A stretch of DNA of 64,000 nucleotides, taken from Bacteroidota bacterium. Its GTDB lineage: Bacteria > Bacteroidota > Bacteroidia > Cytophagales > Cyclobacteriaceae. The stretch covers positions 1 to 64,000 of the forward strand of contig JAQCLE010000004.1 of NCBI GenBank assembly GCA_027592755.1. The letters are read 5' to 3'. The notes beneath the pieces are model-generated. The model saw only the letters and a program-made list of their open reading frames with translations. It did not search any database and was not told the DNA's origin. Made by a program: the position numbers and the translations under genes. Shown in pieces: positions 9,235-17,320 of this stretch (its first letter is position 1; each line of letters opens with the position of its first letter).

Positions 9235-9257
9235 CGACTTGAACGAAAAGTGGGTCG

Positions 9258-10547
9258 ATGAGTAAAAAAATCCTAATTGGGGGAATTGCAATTATTGCGT
9301 TCGCTTCATTATTCTTTTTTCTTAAAAGTGAAACTGTACCCCCTGAAATTTTGGAAGTAAGCCAGATTGATTCGGTTCAGGTTGAAGCTCCGATACCAAC
9401 ATTGCTTTACGGCTTTCCAATTGATTCTTTTGATATCGTAGCCGAAAAAGTGAAACGAAATCAAAACATTTCAGAAATCCTGTTGTCATATAATATTAGT
9501 ATGGGTTTGATTGATGAAATCGCTAAGAAATCAAAAAAAGTATTTGATGTAAGAAAATTTAAAGCCAATCAACCATACACTATCATTTGCGAAAAAGATT
9601 CTTTGAAAACAGCACGACAATTCATTTACGAGTCAAGCCAATTGGAATATGTTGTATACGACCTTGTTGATTCAATCAGTATTCACAAGTATGAAAAGGA
9701 AATTAGACTCCAGGAAAGAGTAGTAACGGGGGTAATAAAAAGTTCATTGTATGAAACGCTGGAGGACACCGGATTTGGTGCAATCCTAACCAATTCATTG
9801 GCTGACGTATTTGCATGGCAGGTAGATTTCTTCCGAATCAACAAAGGTGACTTATTCAAAGTCATCTTTGAAGAGCAGGTGGTTGATGATGAAGTGGTGG
9901 GTATTGAGAAAATCACCGGGGCCTACTTTGAGCATTATGGGAAACCATACTATGCTGTTTATTTTAATCAGGGTGAAGGAGCCGATTATTTTGATGAGGA
10001 TGGTAATAGCCTGAGGAAGGCCTTTCTTAAAACGCCTTTGAATTTCACAAGAATAAGTTCAAGGTATTCTGGTAGGCGATTTCATCCGGTCCTAAAAACC
10101 TATCGGCCTCACCTTGGAACTGACTACGTAGCCGCCTTGGGCACTCCTATTAGGAGTGTAGGTGAAGGTGTCATCACTGAAGCGACATACAAGAGTAATA
10201 ATGGGAATTATGTTAAGATCAGGCACAATAGCACTTACTCTACACAATACCTCCACATGTCTAAAATCGCCAGTGGCATTAGGCCGGGAGTGACGGTGAA
10301 ACAGGGTCAAACAATAGGTTTTGTTGGGAAAACCGGATTAGCGACAGGTCCGCATTTGTGCTTTCGGTTCTGGAAAAATGGCCGGCAGGTGGATGCTATG
10401 AAAGTGGAATTACCACCATCTGAACCTATCAGAGATGAATATGCCGCGGCGTACGGACAGCATAGCACCATAATGATCAATAAGCTGGACAATATTAACA
10501 TTCAAAAACCAACCGAAACCGTGATAGCAAGTATAGGGGGCAAGTAA
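9258..10547 (+). CDS. Membrane-anchored M23 family peptidase (LytM-like)
   Basis: An N-terminal membrane segment (about residues 4-21) is followed by a LysM/OapA-like region and a C-terminal M23 domain, so it should act on peptidoglycan in the periplasm. The first metal motif, HLGTD (H285, D289), is intact. The second motif, usually HxH, reads GPHLCFRF (H366, then Cys at 368). I recall this H-x-C form in other Bacteroidota M23 proteins, so it may be a lineage variant and need not mean loss of activity. The 429-residue length fits cell-wall hydrolases or their regulators. The gene is divergent from the mutase gene and ends 5 nt from the convergent vWA-like gene. Confidence 0.88.
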   Translation: MSKKILIGGIAIIAFASLFFFLKSETVPPEILEVSQIDSVQVEAPIPTLLYGFPIDSFDIVAEKVKRNQNISEILLSYNISMGLIDEIAKKSKKVFDVRKFKANQPYTIICEKDSLKTARQFIYESSQLEYVVYDLVDSISIHKYEKEIRLQERVVTGVIKSSLYETLEDTGFGAILTNSLADVFAWQVDFFRINKGDLFKVIFEEQVVDDEVVGIEKITGAYFEHYGKPYYAVYFNQGEGADYFDEDGNSLRKAFLKTPLNFTRISSRYSGRRFHPVLKTYRPHLGTDYVAALGTPIRSVGEGVITEATYKSNNGNYVKIRHNSTYSTQYLHMSKIASGIRPGVTVKQGQTIGFVGKTGLATGPHLCFRFWKNGRQVDAMKVELPPSEPIRDEYAAAYGQHSTIMINKLDNINIQKPTETVIASIGGK

Positions 10548-10552
10548 CCCTA

Positions 10553-12634
10553 TCAATATGCTCCGTTGTATTTTCTTACAAACCATTCACATGAAATCAA
10601 TATTAACAAGATGAAGAATGGCCATTTGAGGTTTATCAAGGGAAGAAAGTTTTCGGTTGAATAGATTGTGCTTTTAGCATCCCTATTCATAAGTTCATTT
10701 TGAAGTGTCTCAATGTCACCCGGTCGGTAAAATTTACCCCCACTGTCTTCCGAAAGCTTTCTAAGCATGGAATGATCCGCCGTTAGATCCAAAGCCTCAA
10801 ATTGTAATTCACTTACCAGAAATTGACCCAAAGCTGATTCGGATCCTCCATTGATTAAAGTGGTAGCTTTAAATTTGTAAATGCCACGTTCCAATCCTTT
10901 AACCCGAAATCTTGAATTAGCATTGCTTGTAACAAAACTATAATCAGATGTCTTCCCTTGTTCATCTTCGATAGTCAAGAAAATTTCATCCCCATAAACC
11001 CTTTCGTAAATGTCATTGTACACTTCGCCCTCAAAAACAACATCTTCAAAATTTGATAATTCGGTATCTGTGGTGTACACCCTAAAACGCCGTTTGTCGT
11101 CTTTGGCACTTAGAAATTGAACCAGTTTTGTTATTAGTTCATCAAAAGCTTCCTGGCTGTCATTTTTCGCAAATTCGGTGGTTCGCCATTGCCAGAAACC
11201 CTCGCCAAGCATTACGGCTACTTTCTTCGATCCGGATTCAAATACTGACAGGAGGGGTTTCGTGGTAGTAATACTCCCAACTCGTTGAAACAACAGCACT
11301 TCCGCACCTTGCAGAAGTTCTGTTTTCCCGAAAGGAACGGTAACTGGAGGGTAATCAGCAAAAGATGATTGATAATTGTCTGCCTCAATGCTAAAGCGGT
11401 TAAACCCCCGGTTGAAAGCTGGCACAACCAGGTCTCGTTGGCTTCTTGACACAGTAATCTGTATAACTCCATTTAATTGGTTGAAGGTGTTGATATTTGT
11501 TTGGTTGCCGGCTATAAGCCACAGTGGTGTCTCAGAGTCAAGAAATCTCGTGATAAGAGCGTTTGTCTTATTGTACTTATCAAATGCCTGATGAAATATC
11601 ACCAAATCATATTTTTCCTCTTTCCAATCATTTAAACCCGGGATATGAATTTCAAGTTCATAATTCTCATTTTTTTCCAAAACCCCGGCAATAGCCTTCA
11701 TATCAGGATGTGGTGATAGGCCGACAAGAAGAATCTTTTCTTTCCCCTCGATAACCTCGACATAAGCATCCTTGTAATTATTTTTTACGGATGCTTCTCC
11801 TTCAAGTGGCAACACTTCGACCCTATAGTGTTGAATTCCACTTTCGGTAGCTTCAAGGTTGAAAGTGACTTGTCTTAACTGATTATTATCTGTAAACTCA
11901 ATAGCTTCACGGCTTATCTCGGACCCATTTTTCATCACTCTTGCTATTATCTTATTTCGGCCGAACCCTGTATTGGAAATTTCTGCGACTATAGGAAATT
12001 TGTTGCCTTGATATGCAAGTTTGTTATTGTAAATCTTTCGAAGACTTATATCCCGCTTTGGAATTGTATCGCCAACTCCAATTGTAAAAATTTGGAACGG
12101 ATAAGATGCAAATGCCGGTGAGAGACCTTGGTTATAAATTCCATCACTTATCAGTAGAACACCATCCAGGTTTTGGCCCTCAAAATCTGATTGAATGGAT
12201 TTGAACAGCTCATTAAGGTTAGTCACTTCGACATGCCAAGTTAAAGCCGACAAATCGGTTAAATTGTTATTAAGCGATCTTAAGTAGATATCGTAGTTTT
12301 TCAGTTTCATTCCATCAGTAATGGCTGAAATCTCATTTAAAAGATCACTCAATTTAGTGGAGTCAATACCTTGTAATATTGATGCTGAATTGTCAATTGC
12401 AAGAACAAACTTTGGGTTCTCCATTGAGTTTAATATTTGCTTCAAAAACGGACCAAGTAAGAAAAATGAGAGCATTGATATTGATATAAATCTTAATAAA
12501 GTCAAAATGTGGTTTACAGAATTATTCCAGGGTCCTTTTTTAGAATATAATAGAAATGCAAACCCGGCTCCCAATAAGACGCAAATACCAATAAACCAGG
12601 GAGAATATTCAAATAACAACTGTGGAGTTTGCAT
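10553..12634 (-). CDS. Membrane-anchored protein with vWA-like domain
   Basis: Two N-terminal membrane helices (about 12-30 and 44-63) are followed directly by a vWA-like strand with a MIDAS-type motif AIDNSAS (D81). A long beta-rich extracytoplasmic region comes next, and one C-terminal helix ends the protein (about 670-690). The layout resembles BatA/BatB-like or large vWA membrane proteins of Bacteroidota, but it has no MoxR partner nearby. The middle contains an IgG-like stretch (FPIVAEISNTGFGRNKI) and a Rossmann-like stretch beginning KILLVGLSPHPDM. The function is unknown; a role in envelope complex assembly is only a guess. It seems to be a single gene. Confidence 0.7.
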   Translation of the reverse strand: MQTPQLLFEYSPWFIGICVLLGAGFAFLLYSKKGPWNNSVNHILTLLRFISISMLSFFLLGPFLKQILNSMENPKFVLAIDNSASILQGIDSTKLSDLLNEISAITDGMKLKNYDIYLRSLNNNLTDLSALTWHVEVTNLNELFKSIQSDFEGQNLDGVLLISDGIYNQGLSPAFASYPFQIFTIGVGDTIPKRDISLRKIYNNKLAYQGNKFPIVAEISNTGFGRNKIIARVMKNGSEISREAIEFTDNNQLRQVTFNLEATESGIQHYRVEVLPLEGEASVKNNYKDAYVEVIEGKEKILLVGLSPHPDMKAIAGVLEKNENYELEIHIPGLNDWKEEKYDLVIFHQAFDKYNKTNALITRFLDSETPLWLIAGNQTNINTFNQLNGVIQITVSRSQRDLVVPAFNRGFNRFSIEADNYQSSFADYPPVTVPFGKTELLQGAEVLLFQRVGSITTTKPLLSVFESGSKKVAVMLGEGFWQWRTTEFAKNDSQEAFDELITKLVQFLSAKDDKRRFRVYTTDTELSNFEDVVFEGEVYNDIYERVYGDEIFLTIEDEQGKTSDYSFVTSNANSRFRVKGLERGIYKFKATTLINGGSESALGQFLVSELQFEALDLTADHSMLRKLSEDSGGKFYRPGDIETLQNELMNRDAKSTIYSTENFLPLINLKWPFFILLILISCEWFVRKYNGAY

Positions 12635-12733
12635 ATGACGTTTATCAACTGAGAATAGTAAATAACTAACCGAAAATTCTCAGGAAATGTTTTACTAATG
12701 CTAAGATAACAACTGGTTTCAAAGTTGTGAAGC

Positions 12734-12764
12734 AAAAGAGGGATTGGTACCCAATCCCTCTTTT
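12734..12764. terminator. Strong bidirectional terminator-like hairpin
   Basis: AAAAGAGGGATTGG (12734-12747) and CCAATCCCTCTTTT (12751-12764) form a perfect 14-bp stem with a minimal loop, with A and T tracts at both ends. It lies directly downstream of the minus-strand TerB-like pair, which it probably terminates. It could work in both directions. Confidence 0.75.
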
Positions 12765-12776
12765 CGGGAGGGTGCA

Positions 12777-13172
12777 TTACTTCAGATATTTTTGAGCACT
12801 CTTTTTTAAGCTTTCTCTGTCACCAGTAATTGAAGGGTCTGCATAAATATGTTTGGAAAGTGTTCCTATTACCCCCCTGTCAAAACCTAAACGTTCTGCC
12901 ATATCTTCGCAATAGTGAATTTCTGTAATAAAGACCTCATGATCTATTTTCATTAATTGAATAATATTGAAGAGATATTCGAATTTCTGATCGAACGATA
13001 AGGACCCAATATTTTCCAATGGATGTGGATTTTCAATCAAATCATCAACATCCCCCTTAGATAAGCCATTGGCTTTCCCGATCATATAGACCATGTATTT
13101 TTCCTTCTCATCAAAGTCATCATCAATTGTTGCCAGGTCAATCAGCATACTTAGATGTGTCTGAATACTCAT
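12777..13172 (-). CDS. TerB-like helical protein (downstream copy)
   Basis: This small all-helical, acidic protein (131 residues) has a TerB-type N-terminus, SMLIDLATIDDDFDEKEKYMVYMIGKANGLS, in which the acidic positions of the first helices recall the metal-binding surface of tellurite-resistance TerB. The C-terminus resembles its upstream neighbour closely (KFEYLFNIIQLMKID, ERLGFDRGVIGTLS, DPSIT). It is therefore a tandem paralogue of 13193-13576, 20 nt apart. TerB-like domains often act in membrane-linked stress or metal sensing; no other ter gene is present. It is probably cytoplasmic. The hairpin at 12734-12764 ends the unit. Confidence 0.75.
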   Translation of the reverse strand: MSIQTHLSMLIDLATIDDDFDEKEKYMVYMIGKANGLSKGDVDDLIENPHPLENIGSLSFDQKFEYLFNIIQLMKIDHEVFITEIHYCEDMAERLGFDRGVIGTLSKHIYADPSITGDRESLKKSAQKYLK

Positions 13173-13192
13173 TGGTCGGTCGGTTAATATTT

Positions 13193-13576
13193 CTAATTTT
13201 TAAATTTCATTACAGCCTCTCTCAGTTTGTCTCTGTTTACAGTGATAGACGGATCGCTGAATATCTGCCTTGATAACCTTCCTATCACGTTTTTGTTAAA
13301 ACCGAGTTTTACCGCTATTTCCTCACAAAAATTAATTTCACTCAAATATACTTCACTATCGATTTTCATAAGTTGTACAATGTTGTACAAATACTCGAAT
13401 TTCTCATCGTCAGAGAGCGTAGGGATATATATGGGCTTATCCCGCGCACTTTGCAACATTTCTTTGATCATTCCATCCATATCTTCGCTTGTGACCCCAT
13501 TTGCTTTGGCGATCATCTTTATAAGATCGCTCTCACTGTCGTCAAATTTCTTGTCAACCATAGCGAGCCTAAGCAA
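13193..13576 (-). CDS. TerB-like helical protein (upstream copy, start codon unclear)
   Basis: Paralogue of the following gene, sharing the blocks KFEYLYNIVQLMKID, KLGFNKNVIGRLS and DPSIT. The first standard start codons are TTG at 13576 and ATG at 13561, but similarity to the sister protein continues upstream through the in-frame codons for IDIKNHLEVLLRLA, to about 13603. There the codon aligned with the sister's start is ATA or ATT, not ATG. Either a near-cognate codon is used, the ATG has been lost, or the protein is shorter than its sister. An insertion of about 6 residues relative to the sister lies in the middle (LQSARDKPIYIPTLS). It is probably co-transcribed with its neighbour. Confidence 0.7.
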   Translation of the reverse strand: MLRLAMVDKKFDDSESDLIKMIAKANGVTSEDMDGMIKEMLQSARDKPIYIPTLSDDEKFEYLYNIVQLMKIDSEVYLSEINFCEEIAVKLGFNKNVIGRLSRQIFSDPSITVNRDKLREAVMKFKN

Positions 13577-13850
13577 TACTTCTAAGTGGTTTTTAATGTC
13601 TATAATCTGGTTTTAGTTTTTGTTCTAACTGTTTTGTCTAGTTGAAATTTAAGTCAAAATCGATTTGAATCAAACTCCTTTATTGAATCTCTATAATTTG
13701 AATAGGGTTGAAGATAATTGTTTTTAATTTTAAAAACATCTCTATGATGGGATTTCGATTGTTCAACGGAATCACCAAAACATTCTGTTTTAATATCAAA
13801 AGAATGTATCCCAATTCAATACTGTTAATTTCGCTGATTAAATTTAACTT

Positions 13851-14831
13851 ATGAGAAGGCCCCGAAGAAATAGGAAATCTGAAGCTATCCGGTCATTGAT
13901 CAGGGAAAATGAAGTAAAGGTCAATGATCTTATTTATCCAATGTTTCTGTTGGAGGGAAACAATAAAAAGATAGCAGTTGATTCTATGCCTGGGATCTTC
14001 AGATGGTCCACAGATTTAGTGCTCAAGGAGATCGAAGAATGTCTTATGCTGGGAATAAATGCGTTTGACATTTTTCCCGTTGTAGAAGAGAAACACAAAG
14101 ATAAGATGGCCACAAAAAGCCATGACTCCAATTTCTTTTATATAAAGGCACTCGCTGAAATAAAGAAAAAATTCCCTGAAGCGTGTATAATGACTGATGT
14201 TGCCATGGATCCTTACAGCTCCGATGGTCATGACGGAATCGTTGAAAATGGTAAAATACTGAACGACGAAACCCTCGAAGTTTTAGGTAAAATGGCCTTG
14301 ACACAAGCTGAGACAGGCATAGATATCATTGGCCCCTCAGATATGATGGATGGCAGGGTAGGTTATATCAGGGAGCTACTGGATGAAAATGGATTTGTTG
14401 AAGTTTCAATCATGTCCTACACTGCTAAGTATGCAAGTGCTTTTTATGGACCATTTCGCGATGCACTTAACTCAGCTCCGAAACATGGGGATAAAAAAAC
14501 TTATCAAATGGATCCGGCAAATTCACGGGAGGCCTTAATCGAAGCTGAACTTGATGATATGGAAGCAGCTGATTTTCTCATGGTGAAACCTGCACTGGCT
14601 TATCTTGATATTATCAGTCTGCTGAGGAGGAATTCAGACTTACCAATAGCGGCATATAACGTAAGTGGTGAATACTCTATGATTAAAGCAGCAGGCTTGA
14701 ACGGCTGGTTAGATGATCAAAAAGCCCAATTAGAGACATTGTTATCGATTAAACGAGCTGGAGCAGATATTATTCTTACCTATTTTGCCAAAGAATTTGC
14801 TTTACTGAAAATGAAAGAAGGTAAAAATTAG
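13851..14831 (+). CDS. hemB: Porphobilinogen synthase (delta-aminolevulinic acid dehydratase)
   Basis: The enzyme condenses two 5-aminolevulinate molecules to porphobilinogen, the first common tetrapyrrole step. The N-terminal RRPRRNRKSEAIRSLIRE, the FPVVEEKHKD segment, the metal/allosteric region TDVAMDPYSSDGHDG and the Schiff-base lysine in FLMVKPALAYLD (K246) are clear. The usual Cys-rich zinc site is replaced by Ala/Ser/Asp-type residues (DVAMDPYSSDGHDG), which suggests a Mg-dependent rather than Zn-dependent form. Its length of 326 is normal. It begins a same-strand run with an aminotransferase gene 55 nt downstream. Confidence 0.96.
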   Translation: MRRPRRNRKSEAIRSLIRENEVKVNDLIYPMFLLEGNNKKIAVDSMPGIFRWSTDLVLKEIEECLMLGINAFDIFPVVEEKHKDKMATKSHDSNFFYIKALAEIKKKFPEACIMTDVAMDPYSSDGHDGIVENGKILNDETLEVLGKMALTQAETGIDIIGPSDMMDGRVGYIRELLDENGFVEVSIMSYTAKYASAFYGPFRDALNSAPKHGDKKTYQMDPANSREALIEAELDDMEAADFLMVKPALAYLDIISLLRRNSDLPIAAYNVSGEYSMIKAAGLNGWLDDQKAQLETLLSIKRAGADIILTYFAKEFALLKMKEGKN

Positions 14832-14886
14832 TAATTGACACTGGAAGAAACAATTATGAAGGGCCTACTAGTAATAAACGAAAATC

Positions 14887-16044
14887 ATGTCCGAACCAAC
14901 AAACAATAACGCCAATAGTAGCGAGCAAGCTTCCGTTTCAGAATTTAATACAAGTAGGCGTATTTTGATGGGTCCTGGACCCAGCGACGTCCATCCGAGG
15001 GTTCTGAAGGCCATGTCCACTCCACTCATTGGACATCTCGATCCTGAATTCTTGATGATTATGGATGATATCAAAAAAATGGTGCAGCGTTGTTTTCAAA
15101 CGAAAAATGATCTCACCTTTGTTGTATCTGCACCTGGAAGCGCCGGTATGGAAACAAGTCTGGTTAACCTGCTGGAGCCAGGAGACGAAGCCTTAATATG
15201 CATTCATGGTGTCTTTGGGAACCGACTCGCCGACGTCGCTGAGCGATGTGGCGCAACAGTTATTAAAGTCGAGTCTCCCTGGGGAGAATCAATCGATCCA
15301 AATCAGGTAAAGGATGCTCTCCAGAAATGCTCTCCCAAAATTGTTGCGATTGTTCATGCAGAAACTTCAACGGGAGTCTTGCAGCCACTTGATGAAATAG
15401 GGAAAATGACCCGTGATGCCGGAGCTTTATTTGTAGTAGATGCCGTTACCTCTTTTTGCGGAACTGAATTGAAAGTCGATGAATGGGGCATTGATGCTAT
15501 CTATTCGGGCTCCCAGAAATGTTTAAGTGCGCCTCCTGGATTATCACCGGTTTCTTTTAGTGATAGAGCTGTTCATGCAATGGAACAAAGGAAAACAAAG
15601 GTGCAGAGCTGGTTTCTTGACCTTTCGATGGTTAGGAATTACTGGAGTGGTGCCAAACGGGCTTATCACCATACTGCTCCGGTTTCAGCAATGTTTGCCA
15701 TGAGGGAAGCGTTAAGAATAGTACTTGAAGAAGGATTGGAAAATAGATTTGAGAGACATTGGACCAATCACTATCTCTTAATGGAAGGAATTGAAGAACT
15801 GGGATTTAAAATGCTGGTCAAAGAAGGTTTTCGACTACCCATGTTAAATTCCGTATTACTACCAGAAGGTTTGGATGAAGCGTCAATTAGGTCAATCCTT
15901 TTAAATGAATATGATATTGAAGTTGGAGCAGGTTTAGGCGCTCTTGCGGGAAAAATATGGAGGATTGGACTTATGGGTGAGAGTTCGTCTCCCAATCACA
16001 TCAATATGCTTTTATCCGCTTTAAAAGAAATAACTAACAGATGA
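14887..16044 (+). CDS. Alanine/serine-glyoxylate aminotransferase family protein
   Basis: A class V PLP aminotransferase. It shows the typical MGPGPSDVHPRVL start, the PLP-phosphate loop SAPGSAGMETSL, the VDAVTSF aspartate motif and the Schiff-base lysine in SGSQKCLSAPPG (K211), with the C-terminal EVGAGLGALAGKIWRIG. These enzymes transaminate glyoxylate, using alanine or serine as donor; related ones use phosphoserine or ureidoglycine. The donor is not readable here. Its stop overlaps the next start by 4 nt (ATGA), so it is coupled with the septoil-knot gene. The first about 20 residues are an extra Asn/Ser-rich tail. Confidence 0.9.
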   Translation: MSEPTNNNANSSEQASVSEFNTSRRILMGPGPSDVHPRVLKAMSTPLIGHLDPEFLMIMDDIKKMVQRCFQTKNDLTFVVSAPGSAGMETSLVNLLEPGDEALICIHGVFGNRLADVAERCGATVIKVESPWGESIDPNQVKDALQKCSPKIVAIVHAETSTGVLQPLDEIGKMTRDAGALFVVDAVTSFCGTELKVDEWGIDAIYSGSQKCLSAPPGLSPVSFSDRAVHAMEQRKTKVQSWFLDLSMVRNYWSGAKRAYHHTAPVSAMFAMREALRIVLEEGLENRFERHWTNHYLLMEGIEELGFKMLVKEGFRLPMLNSVLLPEGLDEASIRSILLNEYDIEVGAGLGALAGKIWRIGLMGESSSPNHINMLLSALKEITNR

Positions 16045-16403
16045 TCAAAAAGGCATTCAACGGATTTTTATTACTGGCCATCATGACCATATACATTGGA
16101 AGTGATTTTGTACGGCTTGTTAATGACGACCAATCGAGGTTTTGTTACGTCTATGGAACCATAGCTGTAGTTGATGACCCAAGAAGGGCGCATTTCAGGG
16201 TCTTTGTGGAAGAAACAGAAGGTCTTGCCGATCTTATAATCTTCAAGGAAGAAATCCGGTTGTACGCTGATAGACAAGGCATTTGGCATTTTGGTGAAAA
16301 TCCGGGTTTGGCAGACTATGTGATCTATTTAGAAGACAATAAATTCCTGGCGGATTTCAGCATTTTCTACACAGATATTGAATCTTTCGCTCGTTGTCAA
16401 TAG
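16041..16403 (+). CDS. 7(1) septoil-knot (DUF6150-like) protein
   Basis: A short N-terminal hydrophobic segment (residues 8-21) suggests export or membrane anchoring. The remainder repeats a short beta unit in which an aromatic or Leu-Ala-Asp step recurs (LADLIIF, LYADRQG, LADYVIY, LADFSIF, SFARCQ). This matches the recently named septoil-knot domain (DUF6150), usually present alone in small proteins, with Cys near both ends (RFCYVYG and the final ARCQ) that could form a disulfide. The function is unknown. The gene is translationally coupled to both neighbours: ATGA overlap upstream, and the prmA ATG directly abuts its TAG. Confidence 0.72.
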   Translation: MIKKAFNGFLLLAIMTIYIGSDFVRLVNDDQSRFCYVYGTIAVVDDPRRAHFRVFVEETEGLADLIIFKEEIRLYADRQGIWHFGENPGLADYVIYLEDNKFLADFSIFYTDIESFARCQ

Positions 16404-17246
16404 ATGGATTACCTTGAACTCCAATTTACCCTTCCCGAGGAATTCAGAGACATTTTAATTGCTGAGCTTTCAGAGAAAGGATACGATACATTTCTTGAAA
16501 CCGAAGACGGTTTTAATACTTATAAAGACAAGTTAAATTTCAACGTTGATATAGTTGAAGACGTCATTGCTCAATACAGTGAAATGTGTTCTATTCAATA
16601 TGGAATGACCACTATTCCTGATAAAAACTGGAATGAGGAGTGGGAAAAAAACTTTGAACCCATCGTTGTTGAGGGTAAATGTCTGGTTAGAGCTCCCTTC
16701 CATTCTATAAAAAAGAAGTATCCCCTTGAAATCTTAATCGACCCAAAAATGGCTTTTGGTACGGGGCACCATGCAACTACCTACTTGATGCTACAGGAAA
16801 TGATGAAACTTGATTTTGCAGGAAAGACTGTGATTGACCTTGGTAGTGGGACAGGGATCCTGGCAATTGCTGCTAAAAAATTAGGGGCAGGAAGAGTGAC
16901 TGCAACCGATATCAATGATTGGAGCATTAACAACAGCCAAAACAACTTTAATATTAATGGAATTCAAGATATAGAGTTGTTATGCGGTGAAATCAAAGAA
17001 TTGCAAATAAAAAGAAAGTACGATTTGGTAATGGCCAATATCAACCGAAATGTCTTGCTTGATGAGATTCCTTTTTATGTCACAATAATGGAAAAGAGTG
17101 CCATAATGCTGCTTTCAGGTTTTTATGAAGTTGATGAATATTTGATTTCAGAAAAAGTTTCATCGATGGGAATGTCAGTAAAAGCCATGGCTCTTAAAAA
17201 CGATTGGGTCATTTTAGTATGCTCTTTGAATTCGAAGCATTCATGA
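16404..17246 (+). CDS. prmA: Ribosomal protein L11 methyltransferase
   Basis: PrmA methylates the lysines and N-terminus of ribosomal protein L11 with SAM. The N-terminal substrate-recognition domain (about 1-110, with WNEEWEKNFEP), the linker MAFGTGHHATT, the SAM motif VIDLGSGTGILAIAAKKLGA and the catalytic-region motif DLVMANINRNVL are all present. The C-terminal beta hairpin contains LLSGFYEVDEYLI. Length (280) is typical of Bacteroidota PrmA. It directly follows the septoil-knot gene with no spacer. Confidence 0.95.
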   Translation: MDYLELQFTLPEEFRDILIAELSEKGYDTFLETEDGFNTYKDKLNFNVDIVEDVIAQYSEMCSIQYGMTTIPDKNWNEEWEKNFEPIVVEGKCLVRAPFHSIKKKYPLEILIDPKMAFGTGHHATTYLMLQEMMKLDFAGKTVIDLGSGTGILAIAAKKLGAGRVTATDINDWSINNSQNNFNINGIQDIELLCGEIKELQIKRKYDLVMANINRNVLLDEIPFYVTIMEKSAIMLLSGFYEVDEYLISEKVSSMGMSVKAMALKNDWVILVCSLNSKHS

Positions 17247-17287
17247 AATAAAAAAACCCCTCTAAAGTTATATAGAGTGAATTTATC

Positions 17288-17295
17288 TAAATTTG
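17288..17295 (+). promoter_or_regulatory. -7 element upstream of the large exported protein gene
   Basis: TAAATTTG is a perfect TAnnTTTG match 26 nt before ATG 17321. No TTG is found at the -33 position, so support is moderate. Confidence 0.35.
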
Positions 17296-17320
17296 TTTGA
17301 GGTCAGGAACTCATTCTTTA

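Noticed and set aside
17247-17290. Terminator after prmA
   Set aside because: Only CTCTA...TAGAG with a short, AT-rich stem and no T-run; not convincing.
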